Source: Bdellovibrio bacteriovorus (GTDB lineage Bacteria > Bdellovibrionota > Bdellovibrionia > Bdellovibrionales > Bdellovibrionaceae). Taken from it: a DNA stretch of 64,000 nt. The notes beneath the pieces were generated by a model, which was not told where the DNA came from, searched no databases, and saw only the letters and a program-made list of their open reading frames with translations. The position numbers and the translations under genes were made by a program. Positions 25,557 through 34,191 of this stretch are shown here, piece by piece. Location of the stretch: NCBI RefSeq assembly GCF_002208115.1, contig NZ_CP020946.1, forward strand, positions 3,348,001 through 3,412,000. Direction: 5' to 3'. The stretch's first letter is position 1, and each line of letters starts with the position of its first letter.

Positions 25557-28516
25557 AAAATCTAAGACGAATCACTCTGATCAGTATCGTAGTCCTTGGT
25601 GCTCTGAATGGTCGTCTTGCCCTTGCTGACAAGATGAACGCCGGAACGCAGGACCTGGTTATCCAGAAAATGGAACGGGTCCTGTCCGCCATTGGCAAGG
25701 AAGATCCATCCTGGGTTCCGACCCAGCAGCGCCTGGCCGATTTGCTGGCGGAACGTGGGCGGGACCGCTTCATGCTGGAAGTCGAAGCCAATTGTGACGG
25801 CTGCAAAGGATCGAAAGCCGACCGTCAGAAGGCCATTGGTATCTATGAGGAACTGCTTCGTCAGGTCAGTCTGAACGAACACGGACCTATTCTGTTCCAA
25901 CTGGCGCATTTGTACGAAATGGCCGGTCAGAACGACAATGCGATTCGTCTGTTTGAACAAATCATCAAGGAAGCCAAAGCCAAGAAAATCAATCCGGCGA
26001 TTGTTTCCCGTTCCCACGCCTCTTTGGGCGATCTGTTGTTCCAAAAGAACAAATTCAAAGATGCCCGTTATCACTATGTGATCGCTCTTAAAGACGACAA
26101 ACTGGAAAACCGCGCCCTGGTGACTTACAACATGGCTTGGTGTGATTTCAACGAGGACAAACTTTCCTCGGCGATCACGATTCTGGAAACGCTTCTTAAA
26201 AACAAACACCTGATCACCCGCGACACGGAAGAGGGCTCCAAATACGACCCGGTTTTCCATGCCGATATCATGCGTGATCTGGCGACTTTCTATTCCCGCA
26301 AAGAAATCAACGACAAAGAAATTGCCCAGTTTGAATCCCTCGCCCCGGCGCAGAACCGCAAAGAGTTGCTGTATCACTTTGCCAGCGAAGCGGACCGTCT
26401 GGGACAAAAGCAGGCCGCCCATAAAATCCTGAACCGCTATCTTGAACAGCCGGATCTGACCAAGTCAGAGCGCCTGTCGGCGTTTGTGCGCATGGCGCAA
26501 GTGAACTATGACCGCGGTCAGACCACACAGTCGACGCAAGACTTTGCCAAAGCGGCAGCAGCCTTCAAAAACACTGATTGTGATGATGAATCCAAGTGTG
26601 AAGAGCTGCAGAAAACGATGAAGCGTTATGTAACAGAGCTTCACCGTCTGAAAAAGCTGAATCCGGACCAGGATCTGCTGAACGCTTACGTTATCTATAA
26701 CAAGACTTTCCCAACCGACATCGAGATGGCCAACCGCGGTTCCCAAATCGCAATGGACATGAAGAAGTATCCACTGGCAATCCAGATCTATCGCAGCATC
26801 AGCGAAAGCCGCAAGTTCTCTGCCAAAGAACGTGAAGAGGCTTTGAACAATGAAGTTTCCGCAGCGGAAAAATCCCAGGATTTGAATCTGCGTCGTGAGG
26901 CTTACCTTCACTATCTGAAGTATTCCGACAATGACGCAAAATCCTTTGAAGTTCGTTACCAGCTGGCTTACCTGAGCTATCAGCAAAAACAGCTAAAGGA
27001 GGCCGCTGTCGCCTTCAACGACCTGGCTGAAGACAAAAAAGGTTCTGCTGATCTACGTAAAAAAGCAGCAGACCTTTCTTTGGATGCCGCAGCTCAGTTG
27101 AAAGACGAGGAGTCTCTGCAAAAATGGGCTTGGGATTACGCCAAGCTTTTCCCGGCTCACCGTGCAGAGTTTGAAACACTGGCGCGCAAAGCCCTCATGA
27201 ATGAGGTCGCTTCTGTTGCCAACAATCCAAAATCGTCTTCTTCAGACATGAAAAAAGCCCTGAAGAAGGTGATGAGCACCGACGTGGCGACAGCAAAGCC
27301 TGCTGAAAAAGTTCTGTTCTATACCAACGCCAGCGTTCTGGCTCAGAAAACCGGCGAAGACGGAATCTATATCCAATCCATTCAGGCTTTGATTGCCATG
27401 AATGAAGTTTCTGAATCCAGAAAGGATGAACTGCGCGAACAGCTGGCAGCTCATTACGAAAAGCATCTGGATTTCAAAAACGCTTACCGCATGGCATCTC
27501 AGGTCCGTACCCCAAAAGTGTCTGAAAAAGACCGTGAGTTCCGCCTGGGAACACTGGCTGATCTGGCAGAAATGAATCCGGAAAAGCACTATAAGGCTGC
27601 TTTGAAAGCCGGTCTTAAAGGTGAACGTTCTTTGATCATGAGATCCCGCCTGGTTCTGCTTTCTTCCAACCCGGTGAAAGAGCTGAAAGCTCAGGCGCCA
27701 GAGTTGAAACAGAAGCCGGATCTGCTGAACGAAACTGCTTTGCTGGTTTACGCCCGCACCATGGACAAATCCGGTTTGAAATCCGTATTTGAAATGAAAG
27801 AACTTCGTCGCAAGTCTGCGGCGCAGTTCTTCCAGAAGCAGGACTTCTACAACAAGGTGGCTAACTTCCATCCGAAGATTGCCTCCCACCAGTTGAATGG
27901 CAAGAACGATCGCACTGTGCAAAAATCCATTCAAGAGCGCATGAACCTGACCGCGAAAGCCGACGGCATGCTGAAAGAATCTTTGGCACTGAAAGACATC
28001 ACAGCTCAGCTCATTATGTTGAATATCGTGGCGTCTGAAAATGAACGCCTGGTGAAAGACCTGGCTTCTTTGCCAATGCCAAAAGGTTTGAGCCCCGCAG
28101 AACAGCGCCAGTACGTGGACCTGCTGAAAGGCCGCTCTAAGCCATACCTTCTGAAGGCTCGCACTGCGAAGCAGAAGATGGATGAACTGTGGGCTCAGTC
28201 CCCGGCTTTGGGTCAACTGGCTGCTGAATACAAAATGGCGCGCCCTGAAATCCAGAAACTGCTTCTGCGTGAAATGCAGATTCTGGAAGACCTTCCGGGC
28301 CGTGGTCGTATGAAAACAGCGGTTTCTGATGCTTTGGGTTCTTCTTCCTTCTCTAGCCGTGACCTGGTTTCTGCACGTAAATCCGTGTCTGAAAACCCGT
28401 CCAATGTGCGTGATTTGGAAAACCTCAAATACCTAGAGACAAAAATGGGCCACCCTCTGATGCCGTCCTACCTGGAAGCCCGTTTAAATCAAATTCAGAA
28501 AGGAAAGAGCCTATGA
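25553..28516 (+). CDS. Large exported TPR protein (gliding-motility-like)
   Basis: 987 residues with an N-terminal signal peptide (MKNLRRITLISIVVLGALNGRLALA). The body consists of many helical pairs with TPR-like spacing, for example GPILFQLAHLYEMAGQNDNAIRLFEQ and SFEVRYQLAYLSYQQKQLKEAAVAF. A periplasmic scaffold is likely. Myxococcus gliding loci contain comparable large periplasmic TPR proteins (GltD/AgmU, GltE/AglT), but one-to-one assignment is not possible by eye. ATGA overlaps on both sides bind it into the stator operon. Confidence 0.8.
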   Translation: MKNLRRITLISIVVLGALNGRLALADKMNAGTQDLVIQKMERVLSAIGKEDPSWVPTQQRLADLLAERGRDRFMLEVEANCDGCKGSKADRQKAIGIYEELLRQVSLNEHGPILFQLAHLYEMAGQNDNAIRLFEQIIKEAKAKKINPAIVSRSHASLGDLLFQKNKFKDARYHYVIALKDDKLENRALVTYNMAWCDFNEDKLSSAITILETLLKNKHLITRDTEEGSKYDPVFHADIMRDLATFYSRKEINDKEIAQFESLAPAQNRKELLYHFASEADRLGQKQAAHKILNRYLEQPDLTKSERLSAFVRMAQVNYDRGQTTQSTQDFAKAAAAFKNTDCDDESKCEELQKTMKRYVTELHRLKKLNPDQDLLNAYVIYNKTFPTDIEMANRGSQIAMDMKKYPLAIQIYRSISESRKFSAKEREEALNNEVSAAEKSQDLNLRREAYLHYLKYSDNDAKSFEVRYQLAYLSYQQKQLKEAAVAFNDLAEDKKGSADLRKKAADLSLDAAAQLKDEESLQKWAWDYAKLFPAHRAEFETLARKALMNEVASVANNPKSSSSDMKKALKKVMSTDVATAKPAEKVLFYTNASVLAQKTGEDGIYIQSIQALIAMNEVSESRKDELREQLAAHYEKHLDFKNAYRMASQVRTPKVSEKDREFRLGTLADLAEMNPEKHYKAALKAGLKGERSLIMRSRLVLLSSNPVKELKAQAPELKQKPDLLNETALLVYARTMDKSGLKSVFEMKELRRKSAAQFFQKQDFYNKVANFHPKIASHQLNGKNDRTVQKSIQERMNLTAKADGMLKESLALKDITAQLIMLNIVASENERLVKDLASLPMPKGLSPAEQRQYVDLLKGRSKPYLLKARTAKQKMDELWAQSPALGQLAAEYKMARPEIQKLLLREMQILEDLPGRGRMKTAVSDALGSSSFSSRDLVSARKSVSENPSNVRDLENLKYLETKMGHPLMPSYLEARLNQIQKGKSL

Positions 28517-28794
28517 AATCCCTGATTGTTGTGGCCCCCCTTTTGCTTAGTCTACTAGCGGTACCCTCCCTGGCGTCTCAAAAAGCGACAGGGTCGAATA
28601 AGGTGAAAAAAGAGCAAAGCCACAGGCCCAAACTCGGCACCTCGTTCAAATTTGATGGCAGTGCGCTTAGAGGAAAGTACCAGAGCTCACTGAATACGAA
28701 AGCCACCGTAGAGAACGACAAGCTTCTTGAAGATCTCCTGGGTGGCCGAAACCGGTTCGATGACAAAATCGACCAAGACGAGAAAAGAAACTAG
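28513..28794 (+). CDS. Small exported protein in the gliding-like operon
   Basis: 93 residues with a signal peptide (MKSLIVVAPLLLSLLAVPSLA). The mature portion is basic and then acidic, polar, and lacks recognisable domains. It starts on the ATGA overlap with the TPR gene and ends nine bases before the AgmX-like gene. It has no cysteine for lipid anchoring, so it is probably periplasmic. Confidence 0.7.
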   Translation: MKSLIVVAPLLLSLLAVPSLASQKATGSNKVKKEQSHRPKLGTSFKFDGSALRGKYQSSLNTKATVENDKLLEDLLGGRNRFDDKIDQDEKRN

Positions 28795-28803
28795 GACGTA
28801 AAT

Positions 28804-30030
28804 ATGAGTACTGCAAAGTTGTTAATTCTCGAAAACAGGTTAGGACAAAAAGTCCGCACCTTTGCTGTGGACTCCGAATCGCTGAACATCGTTTACCTGA
28901 AAAACAGCCGTCGTATTGAGGCTGTTTCCAACCTGCAGGCCCTTGATTCCAACGACATTGAATACCGTCTGCTGCAAACCGTGGATCTTTCCCAGATGGG
29001 TGATCAGGGTGTGGCGCTTGAAGGCCTGGGCCGTCTGCGTGTGGCTGATGCTTCTGCTCAAAACAGCCCGACTTATCAACTGGCGGATGAACAAGACGAC
29101 GAACAACTGAAAATCATGCTTAAGAAAACCTCGCTGGCTCACTTGGCTGCCGTCTTGAGTCTGATGATGGGTGCATGGATCTGGGCGTCTTATTTCACTA
29201 AAGCGGAAGAGCCAATGCTGGTGACGATTGAGTTGCCTCAGGAAAAACCCGTTCAGAAGGCTGAACCACGTCAGCACGTTCAGGTATCCCAGAAAAAAAT
29301 CAAACAAACCAACAAAGTCTATCGCCCGAAAGCTCAGGCGAAACTGAAAACCAAACCTTACAAAGTAAACACGGCCAAAGCCAAAGACGTTTCCCGATTT
29401 GGTGCTCTGGCTGCTTTGGGTGGCACACCAAAAGGCACACGTGGCTACGAGGGTCTGGATAACAACTCTATGAAAGCCATTCGTTCTGCCGGTGTTGGCA
29501 GCGGCGGTGGAGGCGTTGGTTCTGCCGGTCGCGGCGGTATCAAAGGTTATATGCCGGGTAACGGCCTGATTGCCGGTTCCGCCGGTGAAGGCAGCGGCAA
29601 AGCGGTCAGCGCTGGTGGTTACGGTACAGCCGGTATCGGCGGTGGCCGTGCTGGTAACGGCAAAATCTCGTTGGTTGGCGGCACCTCTGCGGTGAGCCTG
29701 CCTTTGGATGAAGAAGCCAGCGTTGAAGGTGGTCTGGATCGCGATCAGATCATCGCCGTGATCAACAAAAACAGAGGTCAAATCGTTTATTGCTATGAAA
29801 AAGGTCTGCAGGCCCAGCCATCCATCGGTGGACGTGTGGCGGTGGACTTTGTGATCGGCCCTGCAGGTCGCATCACCACAGCCAAAGTGGCGCAATCCTC
29901 TTTGGGCTCCCGCATGGTGGAAAACTGCATGCTTCAACGCATGAAAACATGGCAGTTCCCCCGTCCGGTTGGAAATGTAAATGTGGACGTTCTTTATCCA
30001 TTCGAACTCATGCGCGTAAGCAGTCGCTAA
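28804..30030 (+). CDS. AgmX/PglI C-terminal-domain protein, TonB-like (GltJ/GltG type)
   Basis: 408 residues. A cytoplasmic N-terminal domain (1-105) is followed by one membrane helix (about 111-130), a Lys/Pro-rich TonB-like periplasmic linker (140-195), a glycine-rich segment (225-290) and a C-terminal domain (about 311-405). The last domain has the paired cysteines C330 (QIVYCYEKGL) and C375 (MVENCMLQRMKTWQFP) typical of AgmX/PglI proteins. Such proteins link an inner-membrane proton motor to outer-membrane complexes in Myxococcus gliding. The upstream stator genes fit this role. Confidence 0.85.
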   Translation: MSTAKLLILENRLGQKVRTFAVDSESLNIVYLKNSRRIEAVSNLQALDSNDIEYRLLQTVDLSQMGDQGVALEGLGRLRVADASAQNSPTYQLADEQDDEQLKIMLKKTSLAHLAAVLSLMMGAWIWASYFTKAEEPMLVTIELPQEKPVQKAEPRQHVQVSQKKIKQTNKVYRPKAQAKLKTKPYKVNTAKAKDVSRFGALAALGGTPKGTRGYEGLDNNSMKAIRSAGVGSGGGGVGSAGRGGIKGYMPGNGLIAGSAGEGSGKAVSAGGYGTAGIGGGRAGNGKISLVGGTSAVSLPLDEEASVEGGLDRDQIIAVINKNRGQIVYCYEKGLQAQPSIGGRVAVDFVIGPAGRITTAKVAQSSLGSRMVENCMLQRMKTWQFPRPVGNVNVDVLYPFELMRVSSR

Positions 30031-30042
30031 GCGAGGTAGAAT

Positions 30043-31116
30043 ATGAACTTTCTTAAAACCACTCTTCTAGCTGTCCCTGTCACTTTGGTACTGTCTGGCT
30101 GCGGTGACTGGAATAAAAATCCGGTTCCTGAATCAAAGACTTCCACAGGTGAGGCTTTCGATCTGGACACTTTGAGAAAGCATTCCAAGGACGTGATCAC
30201 TCACGGCCAGGACAAACCCCGTGAAATAACCAACACCGTGATCGTTGAAAAACCGGTTGTGGTGGTGAAAGAAGAATCCACCATCGACCAGAAATTCATC
30301 GTCATCACTCCTGATGCCCAGATGACTTTCAACGAAGACCAGGAAGGTGTGTTTAAAGTTTACGCCCGTGTTCTTGTTCCAGGCGTACAAATCTCCCTGA
30401 CAGCGAAAAACCTGCCGGAAGGCGCAACTTTGACGGCTTCTCAGGCGGAAAAAGATCTTTATCTTTTGAAATGGAACCCGGCTCTTTACACGGTTTCTTC
30501 CAATGAAAACATGAAAACCTTCAACGTGAAACTGGTGGCTGAAATCACTTCTGTTTCCAGCCAGCAGAACGCAGACAAACTCAAAGGTCTGGTTCGTGAG
30601 CGTGAAGTGAACCTGTTCCTGTTCAAAAACCAGGAAGCTCCTTCTGAACTGAAAGTTGATGGTCTTGCGGCTGAAGTGGCGCAAGGTCAGGAGATTCCGT
30701 TCTCTGTAACAGTGAAAGTTCCGGGCATCGACGGTCGTTCTGCTCAGAAACCACGTCTGGTGATCAGCTATGACGGTGTCAGCTACACTACAGGCAATGA
30801 CTTCCTGGAACTGGATGGTTCCCGTCACGTTGTTGCAGACAAAAACAAAAAAGATCCTGAATACCTGGGTGACTCCAAATGGAAATTCTCTTTGGTGTTC
30901 GATACCAAGAATATCTCTGTTCAACCGCAACTGGCAAAAGACGGGTCCTTCATGGTTAACGCCAACGGCCTGCGTGTTCGTCTGAGCTTCAAAGCTTACA
31001 GCCCGAACAGCTTGTCTACACCGGAAACTCTGTCCAAGCTTAAAATCCGCTTTGCTTCCCAGGAGCCAACAACTCCTCCTCCAGCAGTGGGTCAAGCAAC
31101 CACAGGAGCACAATAG
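30043..31116 (+). CDS. Lipoprotein of the gliding-like operon, unknown fold
   Basis: 357 residues with lipobox LSGC (C20). After a polar linker the sequence has beta-sandwich-like alternation (FIVITPDAQMTFNEDQEGVFKVYARVLVPGVQISLTAKNLP), suggesting one or two Ig-like domains. No catalytic motif is seen. It is three bases before the barrel gene and in the middle of the operon, so an envelope structural role is likely. Confidence 0.72.
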   Translation: MNFLKTTLLAVPVTLVLSGCGDWNKNPVPESKTSTGEAFDLDTLRKHSKDVITHGQDKPREITNTVIVEKPVVVVKEESTIDQKFIVITPDAQMTFNEDQEGVFKVYARVLVPGVQISLTAKNLPEGATLTASQAEKDLYLLKWNPALYTVSSNENMKTFNVKLVAEITSVSSQQNADKLKGLVREREVNLFLFKNQEAPSELKVDGLAAEVAQGQEIPFSVTVKVPGIDGRSAQKPRLVISYDGVSYTTGNDFLELDGSRHVVADKNKKDPEYLGDSKWKFSLVFDTKNISVQPQLAKDGSFMVNANGLRVRLSFKAYSPNSLSTPETLSKLKIRFASQEPTTPPPAVGQATTGAQ

Positions 31117-31118
31117 TC

Positions 31119-31859
31119 ATGAAAACACTTAAACTGCTTTCCCTGTCCGTGATCGCTGCAACATTTATGGCCTCCCCAGCAATGGCTCAAGGCAAAGCGT
31201 CCGCGAAAAAAGCGACGCTGGCTGATGACATTGATTCTTTGGGCGGTAACAAAGAGCTGGCTGAAATGGCTCAAAACATCAAGTCCCAAACCCGCACTCG
31301 CATCGTGCAGGACCGCATCGTTGAGCGCAGAAACCGTGTTGAGTTCGGCTTGGCTTATGGTTCCACTTTCGGTGGTGATTCTTACGTGAAGACTCAGTCC
31401 CTGAGCCTTGCGATGGACTATCACATCACTCCACGCTGGTCTTTGGGCGTTCGTTACATGGACTTCGGTAACAGCCTGACGGACGAAGGTAAACGCGTGT
31501 TTGAACAAGCTCGCAAGAACTACGAAGCTGGTGGCCGCGCTTACGCGGTGGATATCGACTATCCTGAAAATGCCGCCCTGGCCGTTGTGAACTGGTATCC
31601 GATCTATGGTAAAACCAGCTTCCTTGATATGGGTGTGACTCAGTTTGACCTTTACCTGCTGGCAGGTGGTGGTCAGATGACTCTTTCCAGCGGTACGACG
31701 GCTTTGATGACGGCGGGTGCTGGTGTGGGCGCCTGGATCACCAAAAATCTTTCCGCTCGCGCCGAGATGAGATACCAGACTTACAAAGACCAACCGGTGA
31801 CTGGCTCCAGAACTCTGGACACTGTGACTGGTTCTTTGGGACTTGGATGGATTTTATGA
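31119..31859 (+). CDS. Outer-membrane beta-barrel protein (myxococcal/bdellovibrio type)
   Basis: 246 residues with signal peptide ending MAQ. After a linker that includes SQTRTRIVQDRIVERRNRVEFG, the C-terminal half forms an eight-strand-like barrel (LSLAMDYHITPRWSLGVRYMDFG, FDLYLLAGGGQ, VGAWITKNLSARAEMRYQTY). The pattern fits the outer-membrane beta-barrel domain found in myxobacteria and relatives. In Myxococcus the gliding complex contains small barrels GltA, GltB and GltH, of which this may be a counterpart. Its end overlaps the next gene by four bases. Confidence 0.78.
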   Translation: MKTLKLLSLSVIAATFMASPAMAQGKASAKKATLADDIDSLGGNKELAEMAQNIKSQTRTRIVQDRIVERRNRVEFGLAYGSTFGGDSYVKTQSLSLAMDYHITPRWSLGVRYMDFGNSLTDEGKRVFEQARKNYEAGGRAYAVDIDYPENAALAVVNWYPIYGKTSFLDMGVTQFDLYLLAGGGQMTLSSGTTALMTAGAGVGAWITKNLSARAEMRYQTYKDQPVTGSRTLDTVTGSLGLGWIL

Positions 31860-32923
31860 TCTCCGGCAATTTGTTCCTGAAAAACATTTTGATGATGGCT
31901 TTGGTCAGCTCTGCATCTGTGGCAGGTGCGGCCGACAAGCTGTCCATCAAGGACTGGGGCAAATCTTTTGAAACGGCCCTGAATTCCAAAAACTCTGGCG
32001 ACGCTCTGAAGCTGTTGGATTTTAAGAGTCTTGAAAAAGACGCTTTGCCAAAGTGTGTAGACTGCTCCAGCAAGGACGCGATGAAAAAAGCCCGCGTTCT
32101 TTTTGCCAAAGGCAACTTTGACGAATCCCTGAAGCTTTACAATCAGGTGCCTAAAGGCAGTGATTATTGGTTCCAGGCGATCGAGGAAAAAGGCTGGGCT
32201 TATTTCCGCCAAAATGACTCTGAAAAAGCCCTGGCGCAAACCAAAACTCTGGTCAGCCCTCAGTTTGGTGAAGTCGTGAACTCGGAAGCGTACTTCCTGC
32301 GTTCCCTGACCCAATTGCGCATTTGTGATTACAAAGGTGTCTTTGAAACTCACGAGATTTTCAAAGAAAGACAAAAGGCCCGTATTTTGGAAGTTCAAAA
32401 CCTTTCCAAGACCGGCATGAATGCGGCCTTTGCTAAAGCTTTGACCAAAGTGACGAGCTTCCCGGTTAAAGCTTCCGACGTGGCAGAATCCCTGCTGGAT
32501 CTTCCGGTTCTTTACTATAAGGACACCGAGCTTCAGGGTCAGATGCTGCGCTTTAAAGTCGCCGAAAAAGCTCTGGAGGTTCTGCAAAACCGTGGCACTC
32601 ACCCGACTTTGCAGTCCCAGGTCACCAAAATTCAGCAGGACAGTCTGGATAAGATGAAGTCCCGCCTGAAAAAACTGGCTCAGGAAGAAACCGATGCGAA
32701 CTTCCGCATCGTGCAGAGGCTGAATCTGATTGAAGTTGAAGCCATTCAAAGAATCCACACCGACATGAAACTGGCTCAGGAGCTTTACTCCAAGGGCGAT
32801 TTCAAAAAAACCGGTGAAGATCAGTTGGTATTCATGGACGACGGTCGTCCGTGGATTGACGAACTTGATAAGTACGACGTGGCAGCCAAAACCTGCCCGC
32901 AGAACATCAGGAGGAAAATGTGA
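31856..32923 (+). CDS. Exported TPR-like protein of the gliding-like operon
   Basis: 355 residues from ATG 31856 (ATGA overlap). Signal peptide ends SVAGA. Helical repeats follow (KARVLFAKGNFDESLKLYNQVPKGSDYWFQAIEEKGWAYF), consistent with TPR folds. Two cysteines sit close together in LPKCVDCSS. It is probably a periplasmic or outer-membrane-associated adaptor. Possible equivalent of GltE/AglT, but the assignment is tentative. It overlaps the CglB-like gene by four bases. Confidence 0.75.
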   Translation: MISGNLFLKNILMMALVSSASVAGAADKLSIKDWGKSFETALNSKNSGDALKLLDFKSLEKDALPKCVDCSSKDAMKKARVLFAKGNFDESLKLYNQVPKGSDYWFQAIEEKGWAYFRQNDSEKALAQTKTLVSPQFGEVVNSEAYFLRSLTQLRICDYKGVFETHEIFKERQKARILEVQNLSKTGMNAAFAKALTKVTSFPVKASDVAESLLDLPVLYYKDTELQGQMLRFKVAEKALEVLQNRGTHPTLQSQVTKIQQDSLDKMKSRLKKLAQEETDANFRIVQRLNLIEVEAIQRIHTDMKLAQELYSKGDFKKTGEDQLVFMDDGRPWIDELDKYDVAAKTCPQNIRRKM

Positions 32924-34191
32924 AACAGATCATCGCTCTTTGCATTTACACATCTGCTTTGATGCTGGTTACGGCCTGCAGTCCTGAATCCCCGGGCCTG
33001 ATGGTGCAGCAGGATCCTATCCCTGAAACACCGGTTGAAATCCCTCAGTATGAAATGCCGGCCCAGCAGGAATTCAAGTGGATCACTGAAGACGGTGGCC
33101 AGTCCCAACTTGATTTCAATCCACAAGTGGACATTTTATTTGTGACGGACAATTCTGAATCCATGAAATCCGCCCAGGAAAATCTGGTGCGCAATCTGGA
33201 TCGTTTCACCAACGGGATCAATAAAAACGCCATGATCGATTATCAGATCGGTGTGATCTCCACGTGGGACAGCTCTGAGCGTTTCTCTGCAACCAAAAAA
33301 GACAAATACGGCATCGGTGAACTTCGCCACATCAAAGACGGCAAGTCTCAGAACTACAACAAACGCTTCGTGACCAAAAAGGAAAAACACCTTCTGGCTT
33401 CCACGCTGGATCTGGGTGTGGCCCCATACGCTCAAGGCGGCCCGGAGGATGAAGAGTTCTTCGCTCCTCTGACGGCAGCGCTAGAAAAATCCGGCCGTGG
33501 TGGTGTGAATGAAGGCTTCTTCCGTGAAGACGCCCAACTGGTTGTGGTGTTCCTGACGGATGCTGACGAATTTAAACAGTCCCGCATCACTCCGGAACAA
33601 ATGGCCCGCACTCTGCTGGATTTCAAAAAAGGCAAAGCCAACAAGCTGGCGGTTTATGGTGCTTTGGTAAAAGCCTCAGATTCTGATCAGTACAAAGACT
33701 GGGCTTTGCGCATTCACCCTAAGTACAACGAACAGTGCTTCGACATGACTCAGAAGACGCCGAAAAACAACGGCACTTGCACTGGCTTTGGCCCTGAGAA
33801 ACTGGAAGAGCTGATTGTTCGCGCCAACGAAGACAAAGGTGCCCCGGATGCGATCAAATCCAAATACATCGTGGGTATTGTGAACAAAAACTTTGGTGAG
33901 GATCTGGCCCGTATCGGTTCTGACATCACAAAGAAGACCCTGGCTAAAGAGATCTTCCTGACTCAGCGCCCTCGTGCAACGGCTGACGGATCCCTGCAGA
34001 TCCGCGTTCGTTACGGCACTCCGGAACAACTGAACGCCGGTCGCGGTCAGGTGATTCCGAACAAAGCCAATGGCGGCTGGACTTATGATCCAGAGAACAA
34101 CTCGGTGTTGCTGCCGGGTGATATCGAGTACAAGTACCAGGACAAGGCCCGCTTCGCTGTAGACCTTATTCCTCTGACTTTGGCGCAGTAA
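32920..34191 (+). CDS. cglB: vWA-domain lipoprotein, CglB-like gliding adhesin
   Basis: 423 residues with lipobox LVTAC (C20). The von Willebrand A domain begins VDILFVTDNSESM; D77-x-S79-x-S81 is a complete MIDAS signature for metal-dependent ligand binding. Myxococcus CglB is a lipoprotein of about 416 residues with an integrin-like vWA domain that acts as the surface adhesin of gliding focal adhesions. The matching size, lipid anchor and position at the end of a stator/AgmX operon support orthology, though only by pattern. Its stop overlaps the convergent CXXCH gene by 26 bases. Confidence 0.75.
   Translation: MKQIIALCIYTSALMLVTACSPESPGLMVQQDPIPETPVEIPQYEMPAQQEFKWITEDGGQSQLDFNPQVDILFVTDNSESMKSAQENLVRNLDRFTNGINKNAMIDYQIGVISTWDSSERFSATKKDKYGIGELRHIKDGKSQNYNKRFVTKKEKHLLASTLDLGVAPYAQGGPEDEEFFAPLTAALEKSGRGGVNEGFFREDAQLVVVFLTDADEFKQSRITPEQMARTLLDFKKGKANKLAVYGALVKASDSDQYKDWALRIHPKYNEQCFDMTQKTPKNNGTCTGFGPEKLEELIVRANEDKGAPDAIKSKYIVGIVNKNFGEDLARIGSDITKKTLAKEIFLTQRPRATADGSLQIRVRYGTPEQLNAGRGQVIPNKANGGWTYDPENNSVLLPGDIEYKYQDKARFAVDLIPLTLAQ

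Noticed and set aside
28840-29937. Open frame of 365 codons on the minus strand
   Set aside because: It is opposite the AgmX-like gene; Thr/Ala/Gly runs merely reflect the glycine-rich linker of the real protein.
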